A DNA stretch of 64,000 nucleotides from Stenotrophomonas maltophilia (GTDB lineage: Bacteria > Pseudomonadota > Gammaproteobacteria > Xanthomonadales > Xanthomonadaceae), in assembly GCA_002387845.1 (NCBI GenBank), contig DGLB01000044.1, forward strand, positions 1 through 64,000, in the 5' to 3' direction. The translations under genes and the position numbers were made by a program. Of the stretch, positions 24,933-33,357 are shown one piece after another. The number at the start of each line of letters is the position of its first letter. Position 1 is the stretch's first letter. The notes under the pieces are model-generated. The model was not told the origin of the DNA. It ran no database searches and worked only from the letters and a program-made list of their open reading frames with translations.

Positions 24933-25631
24933 TCAAACGAGGTGCGGCTTTCTTCCCCAGTCGGCAAAATCGTCGTCCTGGTTCTGCCGGAATGGCAGAG
25001 GTCTTCCCGCTCCGCGGACGAGATCATTGCGGGCTTGAACGAGGTGTTCAGACCGCCGTTTGTTCTTCGGATCGGCACTCTCTCGAGTGGCTTTTCCCTT
25101 TCGGTTGGACGACGATTGCGCGCTACGGTCAAGCAGCTTTTTGCCTGAAGGAGACGCCTTGGCTGCGGCCGGATCGTGTTTCGCAGTCTTCCTCAGCTGC
25201 TCCTGGAACCTGTTCCTCTTCCTTTCATCACTCCCCTGCCGCCATTCCTTGGCACCTGCAGTGATGGCCACAAACGTACCCGCCGCGAACACCACGCCCA
25301 GCGCAATGCGGGCGCTGTCGTCCTTCACCAGCGCCATGCCCGCGCCCGCGCCCGCCGCGACCAGCGCGCCCACGATGGCGAGGGACACCAGCGCGGACTG
25401 ACCGCTCGGGTCGATGCGGTTGGCCGGATCGCCATCCGCGTAGGCATAGGCATTGACGCCTCCGGCACCGAACGGGCTCAGGGCATCCACGCTGTGAAAG
25501 CGCCTCAGCTCCGGGTTGTAGGCACGGTAGCCCGCCCCGAGCAGCTGCCAGCGGGTGTCCGGTTCGTGTCGCTCGCCGTTGTAGCCAAGCGACGCGGGGA
25601 ACGGATGCAACGTGTGGATGGAGGAAGACAT
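24933..25631 (-). CDS. Orphan RHS core-tip protein with very basic tail
   Basis: 232 residues from MSSSIHTLHPFPASLGYNGE, with GAGG upstream. The RHS core end (GYRAYNPELRRFHSVDALSP, NAYAYADGDPANRIDPSG) is followed by a hydrophobic hairpin with polar turn LVKDDSARIA. The tail of about 90 residues is rich in Lys/Arg (EWRQGSDERKRNRFQEQLRK, GKKLLDRSAQSSSNRKGKAT), ending DWGRKPHLV. The charge suits nucleic-acid binding but no nuclease motif is recognised. It lies 22 bp after the RHS gene that has a full shell, as expected of a displaced tip, yet it has its own start and ribosome binding site. Confidence 0.65.
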   Translation of the reverse strand: MSSSIHTLHPFPASLGYNGERHEPDTRWQLLGAGYRAYNPELRRFHSVDALSPFGAGGVNAYAYADGDPANRIDPSGQSALVSLAIVGALVAAGAGAGMALVKDDSARIALGVVFAAGTFVAITAGAKEWRQGSDERKRNRFQEQLRKTAKHDPAAAKASPSGKKLLDRSAQSSSNRKGKATRESADPKNKRRSEHLVQARNDLVRGAGRPLPFRQNQDDDFADWGRKPHLV

Positions 25632-25653
25632 GGATGCCTCGCGTGCGGATGCG

Positions 25654-28600
25654 TCAATACTGGAAGTTCAACGGAAACCCGGAGCGCTGGCCGCCGGTTC
25701 TGATATCGGTGTGGACGCGCTGTGGGGTCTTTGGAAGACGCGGCAACACACGGCCCTTGGGATGTTGCATGGCCACGTCTCCGTACATCCATTGCTGCAA
25801 TTCGTGATTCGAAATGCGAGTGCTCTCGGTATGCCGTGGCGCGACGCCTCCAGCCTGATGCCGGCCAGCGGCATCAGGCATTCGTGTCGCGTACACATTG
25901 CCCTCGAGGTTCTCCACGAACTCGGGGGTTTTGTCGTTGTTCCACCCGGCCGCGCTGTTTTTCACTGCCGGCGCGTTGCGCGTCCTGCCGATGCCTTTGA
26001 GGAATGATCCCAATCTCCCTGCGGCATGACTGCGATACAGCGCATTGCCCAGCAACCCGGCACCCACCACCAGGGGTACCGTGGCGGCGGAGAGGATGGC
26101 CACGCGCAGGGTTTCGTCCTGCACCGCCAGGCTCGCTCCGCCGATGCCGGCTGCCAGCGCCACCGCTCCCAGGCCCACCATCACCGCCGGGGATATGAAC
26201 CACCGCCCGCTGGGGTCGATCCAGTTCACCGGATCGTTGCCACAGTAGGCGTACGCGTTCATACCCCCTTGGTCAAAAGGGCTCTGGTCATCCGGCTGCT
26301 GGAAGCGCATCGTCGAGGCATCGAGCGCGCGCTTGCCGTTGCCCAGCAGCTGCCAGCCGGTGCCGGCCTCGTGCGACTCACCGTTGTAGCCCAATGCAGC
26401 ATCCGGCGGGTCCTCCGCCTCGTGCCCGTACGCGGTGTACACCCTATGCTGCGTGCCCTCGGGTCGTACCACCCCCAGTACGCTGGCCTTCGCGTCCACC
26501 GCCAGCAACGCCGTGGACGTGGCCCCGTCCTGGGTCACCCGCTCGGCGAGCGGCAAAGCGGCGGCCCGCACGTAGGTGGTGTGCTGCTCACCTTCGGCGC
26601 GTGCGACCAGCCGGTCCTCCACGTAGAAACGCCGCTCCTGCACGCCATTGCTGGCGCTGCCCGCCAGCACGTCCAGACCGTCGTAGGCGTACGTGCGGGG
26701 TGCCTCGCGCTCAAGCCCTTCCACCGTGGTCAGCCGACCCAGGCCGTCATAGTGCAGGGTACGCCCCTGGTCGTCCTGCACCAGATTGCCGTCGGCGTCG
26801 TACGCGAGCACGATCTCGTCAGGGTAGCGCGCGCCGTCGTGCGTGATCCGGCTCAACTGCACCGGGTCCGTGGCCTCGTAGTGATGGACCGAGGTCACCG
26901 TGCCGGCAGACACCGTGGTGGTGATCACGCGTTCGATGTTGTCCAGATCATCGTGCACGAACACCTGTCGCGTGAATTCATTGCCGTAGGCATCGCGCGG
27001 CAATTCGCTGCCGGTGCACAGGTGCATCAACAGCCGGCCACGCTCGTCGTAGTGGTAGGTCTCATCACGCACCACCGTGCCACTTTCCTTCAACACCTGA
27101 TTCGTCAGTGCGTCCTCGGCGTCGTAGGTCCGTTCCAGCGAGCGCGTGGTGAAACCATCATCCAGCGTGCGGATCTTTTCGCGGCCCAGGGTGTCATACG
27201 TCAACGACACCTCCAGTTGGGTCCCCGCGCCGCTGTCGCCGGTCACAATGCGCTCCACCCGGCCAAACGCGTCATGATGGAACGTCGCCGTCGTGGTCCC
27301 AGCCGCCGCCCGCTCCAGACGGCTGGCCACCACCCGTTCCAGTCGGCCGGCCCGATCGTAGTGCAGCTCCTGGAGCTCACCGAGCACGCTGCTGGAGCAC
27401 AACCGCCCCCTCAGGCTGTAGGTGAACCGGCTGACATCGCTATGCCCGTTCTGCCGGCGGGTCTCATCCTTCAGTGCGCCGGTGCTGTAGTAGGTGCGTT
27501 CCAGTTCCACCTCATCGCTGATGCACCCCACCAGCGAGGCGTCTTTTGGATCATGAACGAAGATCGCATTGGACCCCTGCAGCACGCGCTGGGTCATCGC
27601 CTCGCCCAGCTGTGGCTCGTACACATAGGTCAACTCCTTGCCGGCGGGCGTAACCACCTTTCGCGGCTGCGACATCCCCTCGTCATAGGTCAGCGTCCGC
27701 TTCCGTCCCCCGGTGACCGTTTCGACCATGCGATCCAGGCCGTCGAAGGTCTGCGTGCCCAGTTCCTTTCCGCTGACCGCGATGGAGACCGGTAGATCTT
27801 CGGTGCTGTGCGGCGCGTAGGCGCGCACCACCTCCGCTCCCCCAGGCAGGGTGGTGAGCACGTCACGATCGAACGCATCGTAGGCATGCCGGGTGTACGC
27901 ATCACGCGCGTCGATGTCCTCCACCAACCGGCCCAGCCCGTCGCGGTGCTGCTGCGCCAGGCTGATGCGGGTACCACCCGGCTCGGTGCGCTCCTCGCGC
28001 ACCGGTTCATCGAAGGCATCCAGCCAGATCTCGGTCATTGCCCCCCGCTCGCCCGTCGTGCTTTCAAGCCAGCGCTGGCGGATCGCGCCCGGTGCGTCCT
28101 TGCTGCCGATCGGGTCCAGCACATCCACCTCGGTCACCCCGTCCGCACGCGTCGTCCGCTCGCGCTCTCCCCAGAAGCCGTACTTATAGGTGGAAGTGAG
28201 GCGCAGATCCGCACTGCCCAGCCAGTCGATCTCCGTCTCGGACTCCAGCTGGCCAAGCCCGTCATGCAGGGCCTCGTAGGTGGGACGGAACACTGCTTCC
28301 AAGGGGTTGCGCCCCTGTTCCACCGCCCCATCCGCGTCCTGCCGCTCCTCCAGGATGGTGCGGGCCGCACCATCGAACCAGCTGCGGGTCTTGACGCCCT
28401 TTACGTCCGTCATCAGCTGCCAGGCCTGCGACGTCACCTCACTGCCCCCGTCCACCAGGTGGTACTCATACCAGCGGGTGGCCTCGTACTCGTTGCCGGG
28501 TGCCACGGTTTCGCTGACCACACGCTGCAACGCATCGTAGGTATAGGCGATCTGCACACCGTTCAGATCCTGCACCAGCAGCGGCTGTCCGTTGAGCAGC

Positions 28601-30363
28601 GAATGCTCCTGGGTCAACTTCTGGTGGGTGGCATCGAAGCCGGTACGGGTTTCAATCACCTGCAGGATCGTCTCCCCCGCCCGGGTGGCATCGCGCAGGG
28701 CATACTGGAAGTCGGTGGTGTGCGGCAGGCCGTTGCGTTTTTCCGCTTCCGACTTCAGGCGCCCCAACCGCAACGTGTCCGACGTGTCGGTGTAGTACTC
28801 GTTGTCGGTCCGCAACAGCACCTCGTCGCGCCCGCCGACCTGCTTCAGGGTCCGATTGCGTTCACGCAGGAACTGGCGGTTGTAGAAGCCGGGCAGCGGA
28901 TCCAGCGCGACGTACTCGTAGTCCGTCTGCAGCGTGGGGGCGTCCCCATATTGCGACGCTGCCGGATACACGGTGGCCGAACGCAGGCTGCGTTTGAACT
29001 GCTCCGGATCGGCCGGGCACAGACCGGGTGCCCCCTCCATCTCGAAGTACACGTTGACCTCGCGTGTCCCGTCCTCATTCACGCGCTCCAGCAGATTGGC
29101 CCAGGCGTCGAAACGGGTCGTCACCGTTTCCACGCGTTCCCGGGTGGCATCGTCGGTCAACTTCCAATGCGTTTCCACGGTGTGCGGCAGCTGGCACTCC
29201 GGCGGCTGGTCCTTGAACGGCAGGCCGATGTTGCCTGGCAGGTCCGCATGGTGCGTCGTGTGCACCCAGCGCTGGCAGTTGCCTTCGGTGGTCGTCTCGT
29301 CCACCAGCAGGTGGAACCGGTTGAACTTCCGTTCCACCGTGCGTTGCGCCAGGCCGGCATTCCAGTGCACGGCGGTGACAGTGTAGCGGAAATCCGGGTT
29401 GGCGACCTCGTACAGATTGTCCTCGCCCTCGTCGGACCATCGGTCGAGCGCGTCATATCCGAGAAAATTCTGGTCCGAGTAACTGTAGCGGGTTTCCATC
29501 GGTGGCTGCCCGAACAGCGGCCTCACGATGTGCTTGCCCACGCGCGGCAGCGGCGGGTGCGCCGCGGCCGGGAAGAAATGCCCGTCCTTGTCGTACTCCA
29601 CGGTCTCGTGGGCCCCGGTAGGTGTCCACACCTCGGTCACGCAGACCACCTCATTGATCTTTTCGTACGTGAACCGCCAGCTGGCCCCATCGACCGGCAA
29701 CACCACCCGTGTCACCCACCCGTCGGCGTTGAGTTCCAGCACGAACCGCGCCAGCGGACCATTGTCTTCACCTTCATGCGGAAAGAACTGCAGTTCCACA
29801 CGCTGGTCGTCGGGGCGCTCGATCTGCAGCAGCTTGGTACGGGCATCGCTTACGCTTTCCAGCCGTTGCCCACCGCGGAACACCGCATACTCCAGGTCCA
29901 GCTGGCGCCCATCGGCATCCAGTACCTGCACCGGCACCGCGCGTCGCAGGTCGGAGCTCCCGCCCGTCTGCAGCATCTCCACGGTGCCGGCCTTGTGCAC
30001 CACGCGATACATGCCGTCGCCGAGCACATGGAAATGGAAACTATCCAGCTTCTTCTCGGCAATGTCCGGGAGCACCCCGCCGCCGGTCACCTTGAAGGAC
30101 TCGCCCGTACCGAGCGACAGCCGGTTGTTGTCCGGATTGAACTCGGTCAGATTCAGGTTCCAGCCCACGCCGAACCCCACGTCGAGTGGACTCATGGGGC
30201 TGAACGACAGCGTCAGCGGCAGCAGCGGTCCCTGCAGGGCGTTGGGCTTCAACTCCGGCACCGATAGGGTCACGGTATACAGGCCGGTGCGCGGGTCCAC
30301 CCCGTGCTGCACGCTGCTGCGGAAGTTGAACGCGTTGGAATGCACTTTGGTAGTCGATGACAT
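25654..30363 (-). CDS. Full-length RHS repeat protein with polymorphic C-terminal tip (1569 aa)
   Basis: A 1569-residue RHS/YD-repeat protein. The N-terminus (HSNAFNFRSSVQHGVDPRTG, LSFSPMSPLDVGFGVGWNLN) resembles that of cytoplasmic RHS/Tc-like proteins and has no signal peptide or PAAR domain. YD repeats such as YAYDGLDVLAGS, YDADGNLV and YDALQRVVSETVAPG fill residues of about 550-1320. The core end (GYNGESHEAGTGWQLLGNGK, Tyr1326; IDPSGR about 1382) is the usual processing/junction point. It is followed by a hydrophobic hairpin (turn VQDETLRV) and a tail of about 180 residues with no recognised enzyme. By family the repeats form a closed beta shell enclosing the tip. It sits between the large P47-like paralogues and two loose tips. 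Confidence 0.88.
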   Translation of the reverse strand: MSSTTKVHSNAFNFRSSVQHGVDPRTGLYTVTLSVPELKPNALQGPLLPLTLSFSPMSPLDVGFGVGWNLNLTEFNPDNNRLSLGTGESFKVTGGGVLPDIAEKKLDSFHFHVLGDGMYRVVHKAGTVEMLQTGGSSDLRRAVPVQVLDADGRQLDLEYAVFRGGQRLESVSDARTKLLQIERPDDQRVELQFFPHEGEDNGPLARFVLELNADGWVTRVVLPVDGASWRFTYEKINEVVCVTEVWTPTGAHETVEYDKDGHFFPAAAHPPLPRVGKHIVRPLFGQPPMETRYSYSDQNFLGYDALDRWSDEGEDNLYEVANPDFRYTVTAVHWNAGLAQRTVERKFNRFHLLVDETTTEGNCQRWVHTTHHADLPGNIGLPFKDQPPECQLPHTVETHWKLTDDATRERVETVTTRFDAWANLLERVNEDGTREVNVYFEMEGAPGLCPADPEQFKRSLRSATVYPAASQYGDAPTLQTDYEYVALDPLPGFYNRQFLRERNRTLKQVGGRDEVLLRTDNEYYTDTSDTLRLGRLKSEAEKRNGLPHTTDFQYALRDATRAGETILQVIETRTGFDATHQKLTQEHSLLNGQPLLVQDLNGVQIAYTYDALQRVVSETVAPGNEYEATRWYEYHLVDGGSEVTSQAWQLMTDVKGVKTRSWFDGAARTILEERQDADGAVEQGRNPLEAVFRPTYEALHDGLGQLESETEIDWLGSADLRLTSTYKYGFWGERERTTRADGVTEVDVLDPIGSKDAPGAIRQRWLESTTGERGAMTEIWLDAFDEPVREERTEPGGTRISLAQQHRDGLGRLVEDIDARDAYTRHAYDAFDRDVLTTLPGGAEVVRAYAPHSTEDLPVSIAVSGKELGTQTFDGLDRMVETVTGGRKRTLTYDEGMSQPRKVVTPAGKELTYVYEPQLGEAMTQRVLQGSNAIFVHDPKDASLVGCISDEVELERTYYSTGALKDETRRQNGHSDVSRFTYSLRGRLCSSSVLGELQELHYDRAGRLERVVASRLERAAAGTTTATFHHDAFGRVERIVTGDSGAGTQLEVSLTYDTLGREKIRTLDDGFTTRSLERTYDAEDALTNQVLKESGTVVRDETYHYDERGRLLMHLCTGSELPRDAYGNEFTRQVFVHDDLDNIERVITTTVSAGTVTSVHHYEATDPVQLSRITHDGARYPDEIVLAYDADGNLVQDDQGRTLHYDGLGRLTTVEGLEREAPRTYAYDGLDVLAGSASNGVQERRFYVEDRLVARAEGEQHTTYVRAAALPLAERVTQDGATSTALLAVDAKASVLGVVRPEGTQHRVYTAYGHEAEDPPDAALGYNGESHEAGTGWQLLGNGKRALDASTMRFQQPDDQSPFDQGGMNAYAYCGNDPVNWIDPSGRWFISPAVMVGLGAVALAAGIGGASLAVQDETLRVAILSAATVPLVVGAGLLGNALYRSHAAGRLGSFLKGIGRTRNAPAVKNSAAGWNNDKTPEFVENLEGNVYATRMPDAAGRHQAGGVAPRHTESTRISNHELQQWMYGDVAMQHPKGRVLPRLPKTPQRVHTDIRTGGQRSGFPLNFQY

Positions 30364-30378
30364 GGTCTGCTCCCACCC

Positions 30379-33327
30379 TCATTGGATGATCAGTACAAGT
30401 TCATTGCGGCTGCCGCTGATGCTGGCGTCTTTGAAGCCGATCTGCAGGCGATGCCGGGTGCCCTCCTCATCGCGCAGGACGTAGATCACCGGCGCATCAA
30501 GCTGCTCGCGGAAGTTCATGTTCTCCTTGCCTCCGGCCATGCCGTCGTACCAGTAGGTCATGTCTGCCAGCCGGTGCAGGCTGACAAGCAGCTGACCAGG
30601 TGACGGCGGATGCGAGTGGAAGCCGTCGTCGGGCGGCTGATGCGCCACTGCGACGTTCAAGGCAGTGAAGTAAGGATCAAAGCTCAGCGCGGTGGGAGGT
30701 TTCTCATCCACCAGATGGTTGATCGGGTTGAACGCATAGCCGGTATGGCTGAAGAAGATCTCATCGATCAGCTCGCTCTCCCAGCGGATCGTCGAGCTGT
30801 GCCCTTCAATCTGCACCGTGGCGAATCCGACCGACACCATGCTCTCGCGACGGTAGTTGAGCAACCAGAAGTCGATCGAGGTCAGGATGTAGTCGAAGGG
30901 ATCGGGTTCCTGGCCCGGAATGTCGGGCGCTTCGTTGCCGTTCCATACCCGTTCGCGCGTGAAGTGGTAGTTGTCCAGCTCCTTGTTGGACAAGGGTTCG
31001 CCATGGATGCGGATGGTCTGCTGGTCCGCTCCGCCCTTCTCGGTGGACTTGTGCACGCGGCCGTGAATGTCCTCGAACACGGCATAGAACTCGCGGCTGA
31101 TCGGCGCGGCCAGCAGGAGATAGAAGTTCACGTACTGCGGAATGCCGCCTTCGCTCGGCGACGGCACCTCCGGAACGGCGCGCTGGTCGCGGAACGGCTT
31201 GAAACGGTTGCGTGCGTCGCTGTACGCCCAGTCCACGACGCTGCCATGCGGTATGCCTTCCTGGCCATCCCCCACCTTTGGCACATCGTTATGGGTGTCG
31301 GTATCGACGAACTTGAGGGTGCCCAATTCATCCGGGGATACCTCGATGTATTCGCCCGATTCAAGTCTCAGCGTCTCGATCTTGATGCGCACCGGTACCT
31401 GCTGCATGCCGTTGGCGAACACCCGGGTGTCGCCCAGCGGCTCGATGTTGAATGCGTGGAGTTCTTCCCAGTGCGGAATCTCAAGCTCACGGTCCGCCAG
31501 CTCCAGCACGCTGTACCCGTACAAGGTGATGCCCTGCACGCTCAGCACGCAGCCCACCACCGCAATGGGGGCGTCCGACAGCACCATGGGCGGCGTGTAG
31601 AGCGCGGCGTGGTCGGTAGACTCGACGGCACCGTCGCCGATCACGGTCCAGGTATAGGTCACGTTGCGGCGGTCTGCCTCTGCCACGCCGAGGGCGTCCA
31701 GCTGCTCGGCCAGTGCCTTCTCCGGAATCACGAACTGCTGCGTGCTGCGCCCCACGCGCGACTGCACGAAGCCGGGTTCGATCTTCAACATGTGGTCCAG
31801 GCCGGTCAGCACCACGACCGCCTGCACGCTCTCACCGGACGAGGGGTCACGCACCTCGATGGCCTGGGCCACCAACGGCTCATCGCTGGAGGCGGGTGGA
31901 TAATAGATGGCACGGCCGCCGCCGAGGTCCTCCAATCGTCCCAGTTTGGCCCCGAGCAGTTGCCATTGCAGCGCCCCCCGTGCCACCGATGAAGCCACCA
32001 GGCGTACCGGTGGTGCCGTCGGCTCGGCGGCACGGGTGGCGACCAGCGGTGCCACGTTCAGATTCTCGAAGCGGGTGAAGACCACACCGGTGGCAGCGTT
32101 CTGCTCGGCGCTGTGGCCGAGCGTTGCGGTGACCACCATCGGCAGCACGCTGCGACGGTCCACGGTCTTCTGCGGCGCGCGGTACACACCGCTGCTGCTG
32201 ATGGTGCCGGCCGCGCCAGGCGTGTTGAGGCATCGGGTGGACCACCCCAACACCTCGGTCACCGGCGTGCCGTCCCCGCGCCGCGCGGTGAACTGTTGGG
32301 ACTGTGCGTTCTTGAGGCTGGTGAACTGCGGGTCGATCGACACATAGCCCGGTGCCCTGCCCAGGTTGCCCACCACCAGCATGTCGTTCGGCGTGTGCCG
32401 GCCGTTGGCCGCCTCCACGAACACGTGGCTGGGGGGGAGCAGCTGCGTCTTGAGCACCTGCAACTGCGTGTCGTCCACGATGTTGATCAGCGGCCGCGCG
32501 ATGACCAGCGAGGCCGAATAGAGCGGGCCATCGGGTCCCGCATCATCCGGAATGAGGTAAGGAAAATCACTCCCCTCGACAGGCAGCGAGGTGTATTCCG
32601 ATTTGAGCCCGCGCAGCTTCATGAAGATCAGCACCGCACCGTCACCGGCGTTTTCCGCGTCGGCCCGCGTGGCCCCGGGGGCCGGCTGCGTGGTGATCTC
32701 GAAATCGATCGGGCTGAGCGGGGCATAGTTGCCAGCGTCGGCTACCGCCAGGGTGTACTGGGTCTTGAACTGCGGCTGCTTGAGCACGTGCGCCAGCAGC
32801 ACTTCGCCCAGCATCATCTGCGGCACGGGCGAGGTCACCAGGTTGCAGGTCGGCTTGCGTCCGTTCTCCGCACTGATCAGCACACGCCCGGTGTGGTCGG
32901 TTTCGCTGCCGACCGCGCGCAAGTCGATCTCCATCGTGAGTTCAAAGCCCATGCCCTCGGTCAGCCGGGAGCTGGCCCGCAGTTCCTCCCCCCGGCCCGC
33001 CATGCGGTCGAGCTCGACGAAATCTCCACCCACCAGTTCGATGGAAAGAGTGGCCTTGCGGTTACCGAGCTCCGCGCGGTCGAATGACAGCCGGGGCGGT
33101 CCGAACACCACCGACGACAGCTGCACCACAGCCGTACCGGATTCGTTGAGGGGAATCTCACCCGAGAAGGGCATGATGAGATGCGCCGCGCTGAATCCTT
33201 CGACGAACTGCCGCTCGAGCATCGTGTTGAGATGCGAGCGACTGAACGCGGCAATGGCACCCCAGCCCAACATCGGCGATTTTGCCTGCAGTTTGACGAG
33301 CAGGTCGGTGAGCGAGTTGGAGGACAT
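30379..33327 (-). CDS. Large P47-like/Ig-like protein, divergent paralogue (982 aa)
   Basis: 982 residues from MSSNSLTDLLVKLQAKSPML (AGGAG 8 nt upstream). The N-terminal motif GWGAIAAFSRSHLNTMLERQ aligns with the WD...N..L motif of its four neighbours, but Asp is replaced by Gly. PPRLSFDRAELGNRKATLSI matches their APRLSFE segment. Two Ig-like modules with GVYRAP and AALYTPP endings lie around residues 340-650. The C-terminal about 330 residues are unique in the family (DFWLLNYRRESMVSVGFATV, FHSHPPSPGQLLVSLHRLAD) and lack the VPLVDLE tail. It is 15 bp upstream of the RHS start and likely coupled to it. Function unknown; the TULIP-like assignment is inference. Confidence 0.7.
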   Translation of the reverse strand: MSSNSLTDLLVKLQAKSPMLGWGAIAAFSRSHLNTMLERQFVEGFSAAHLIMPFSGEIPLNESGTAVVQLSSVVFGPPRLSFDRAELGNRKATLSIELVGGDFVELDRMAGRGEELRASSRLTEGMGFELTMEIDLRAVGSETDHTGRVLISAENGRKPTCNLVTSPVPQMMLGEVLLAHVLKQPQFKTQYTLAVADAGNYAPLSPIDFEITTQPAPGATRADAENAGDGAVLIFMKLRGLKSEYTSLPVEGSDFPYLIPDDAGPDGPLYSASLVIARPLINIVDDTQLQVLKTQLLPPSHVFVEAANGRHTPNDMLVVGNLGRAPGYVSIDPQFTSLKNAQSQQFTARRGDGTPVTEVLGWSTRCLNTPGAAGTISSSGVYRAPQKTVDRRSVLPMVVTATLGHSAEQNAATGVVFTRFENLNVAPLVATRAAEPTAPPVRLVASSVARGALQWQLLGAKLGRLEDLGGGRAIYYPPASSDEPLVAQAIEVRDPSSGESVQAVVVLTGLDHMLKIEPGFVQSRVGRSTQQFVIPEKALAEQLDALGVAEADRRNVTYTWTVIGDGAVESTDHAALYTPPMVLSDAPIAVVGCVLSVQGITLYGYSVLELADRELEIPHWEELHAFNIEPLGDTRVFANGMQQVPVRIKIETLRLESGEYIEVSPDELGTLKFVDTDTHNDVPKVGDGQEGIPHGSVVDWAYSDARNRFKPFRDQRAVPEVPSPSEGGIPQYVNFYLLLAAPISREFYAVFEDIHGRVHKSTEKGGADQQTIRIHGEPLSNKELDNYHFTRERVWNGNEAPDIPGQEPDPFDYILTSIDFWLLNYRRESMVSVGFATVQIEGHSSTIRWESELIDEIFFSHTGYAFNPINHLVDEKPPTALSFDPYFTALNVAVAHQPPDDGFHSHPPSPGQLLVSLHRLADMTYWYDGMAGGKENMNFREQLDAPVIYVLRDEEGTRHRLQIGFKDASISGSRNELVLIIQ

Positions 33328-33357
33328 GTCGTTGCTCCTGTTGCAGTTGAGGGGAAC

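Noticed and set aside
25654..30363. RHS protein as a type VI secretion effector
   Set aside because: No PAAR or Zn-binding motif at the N-terminus and no VgrG, EagR or Hcp gene nearby, so type VI delivery is not supported by this window.
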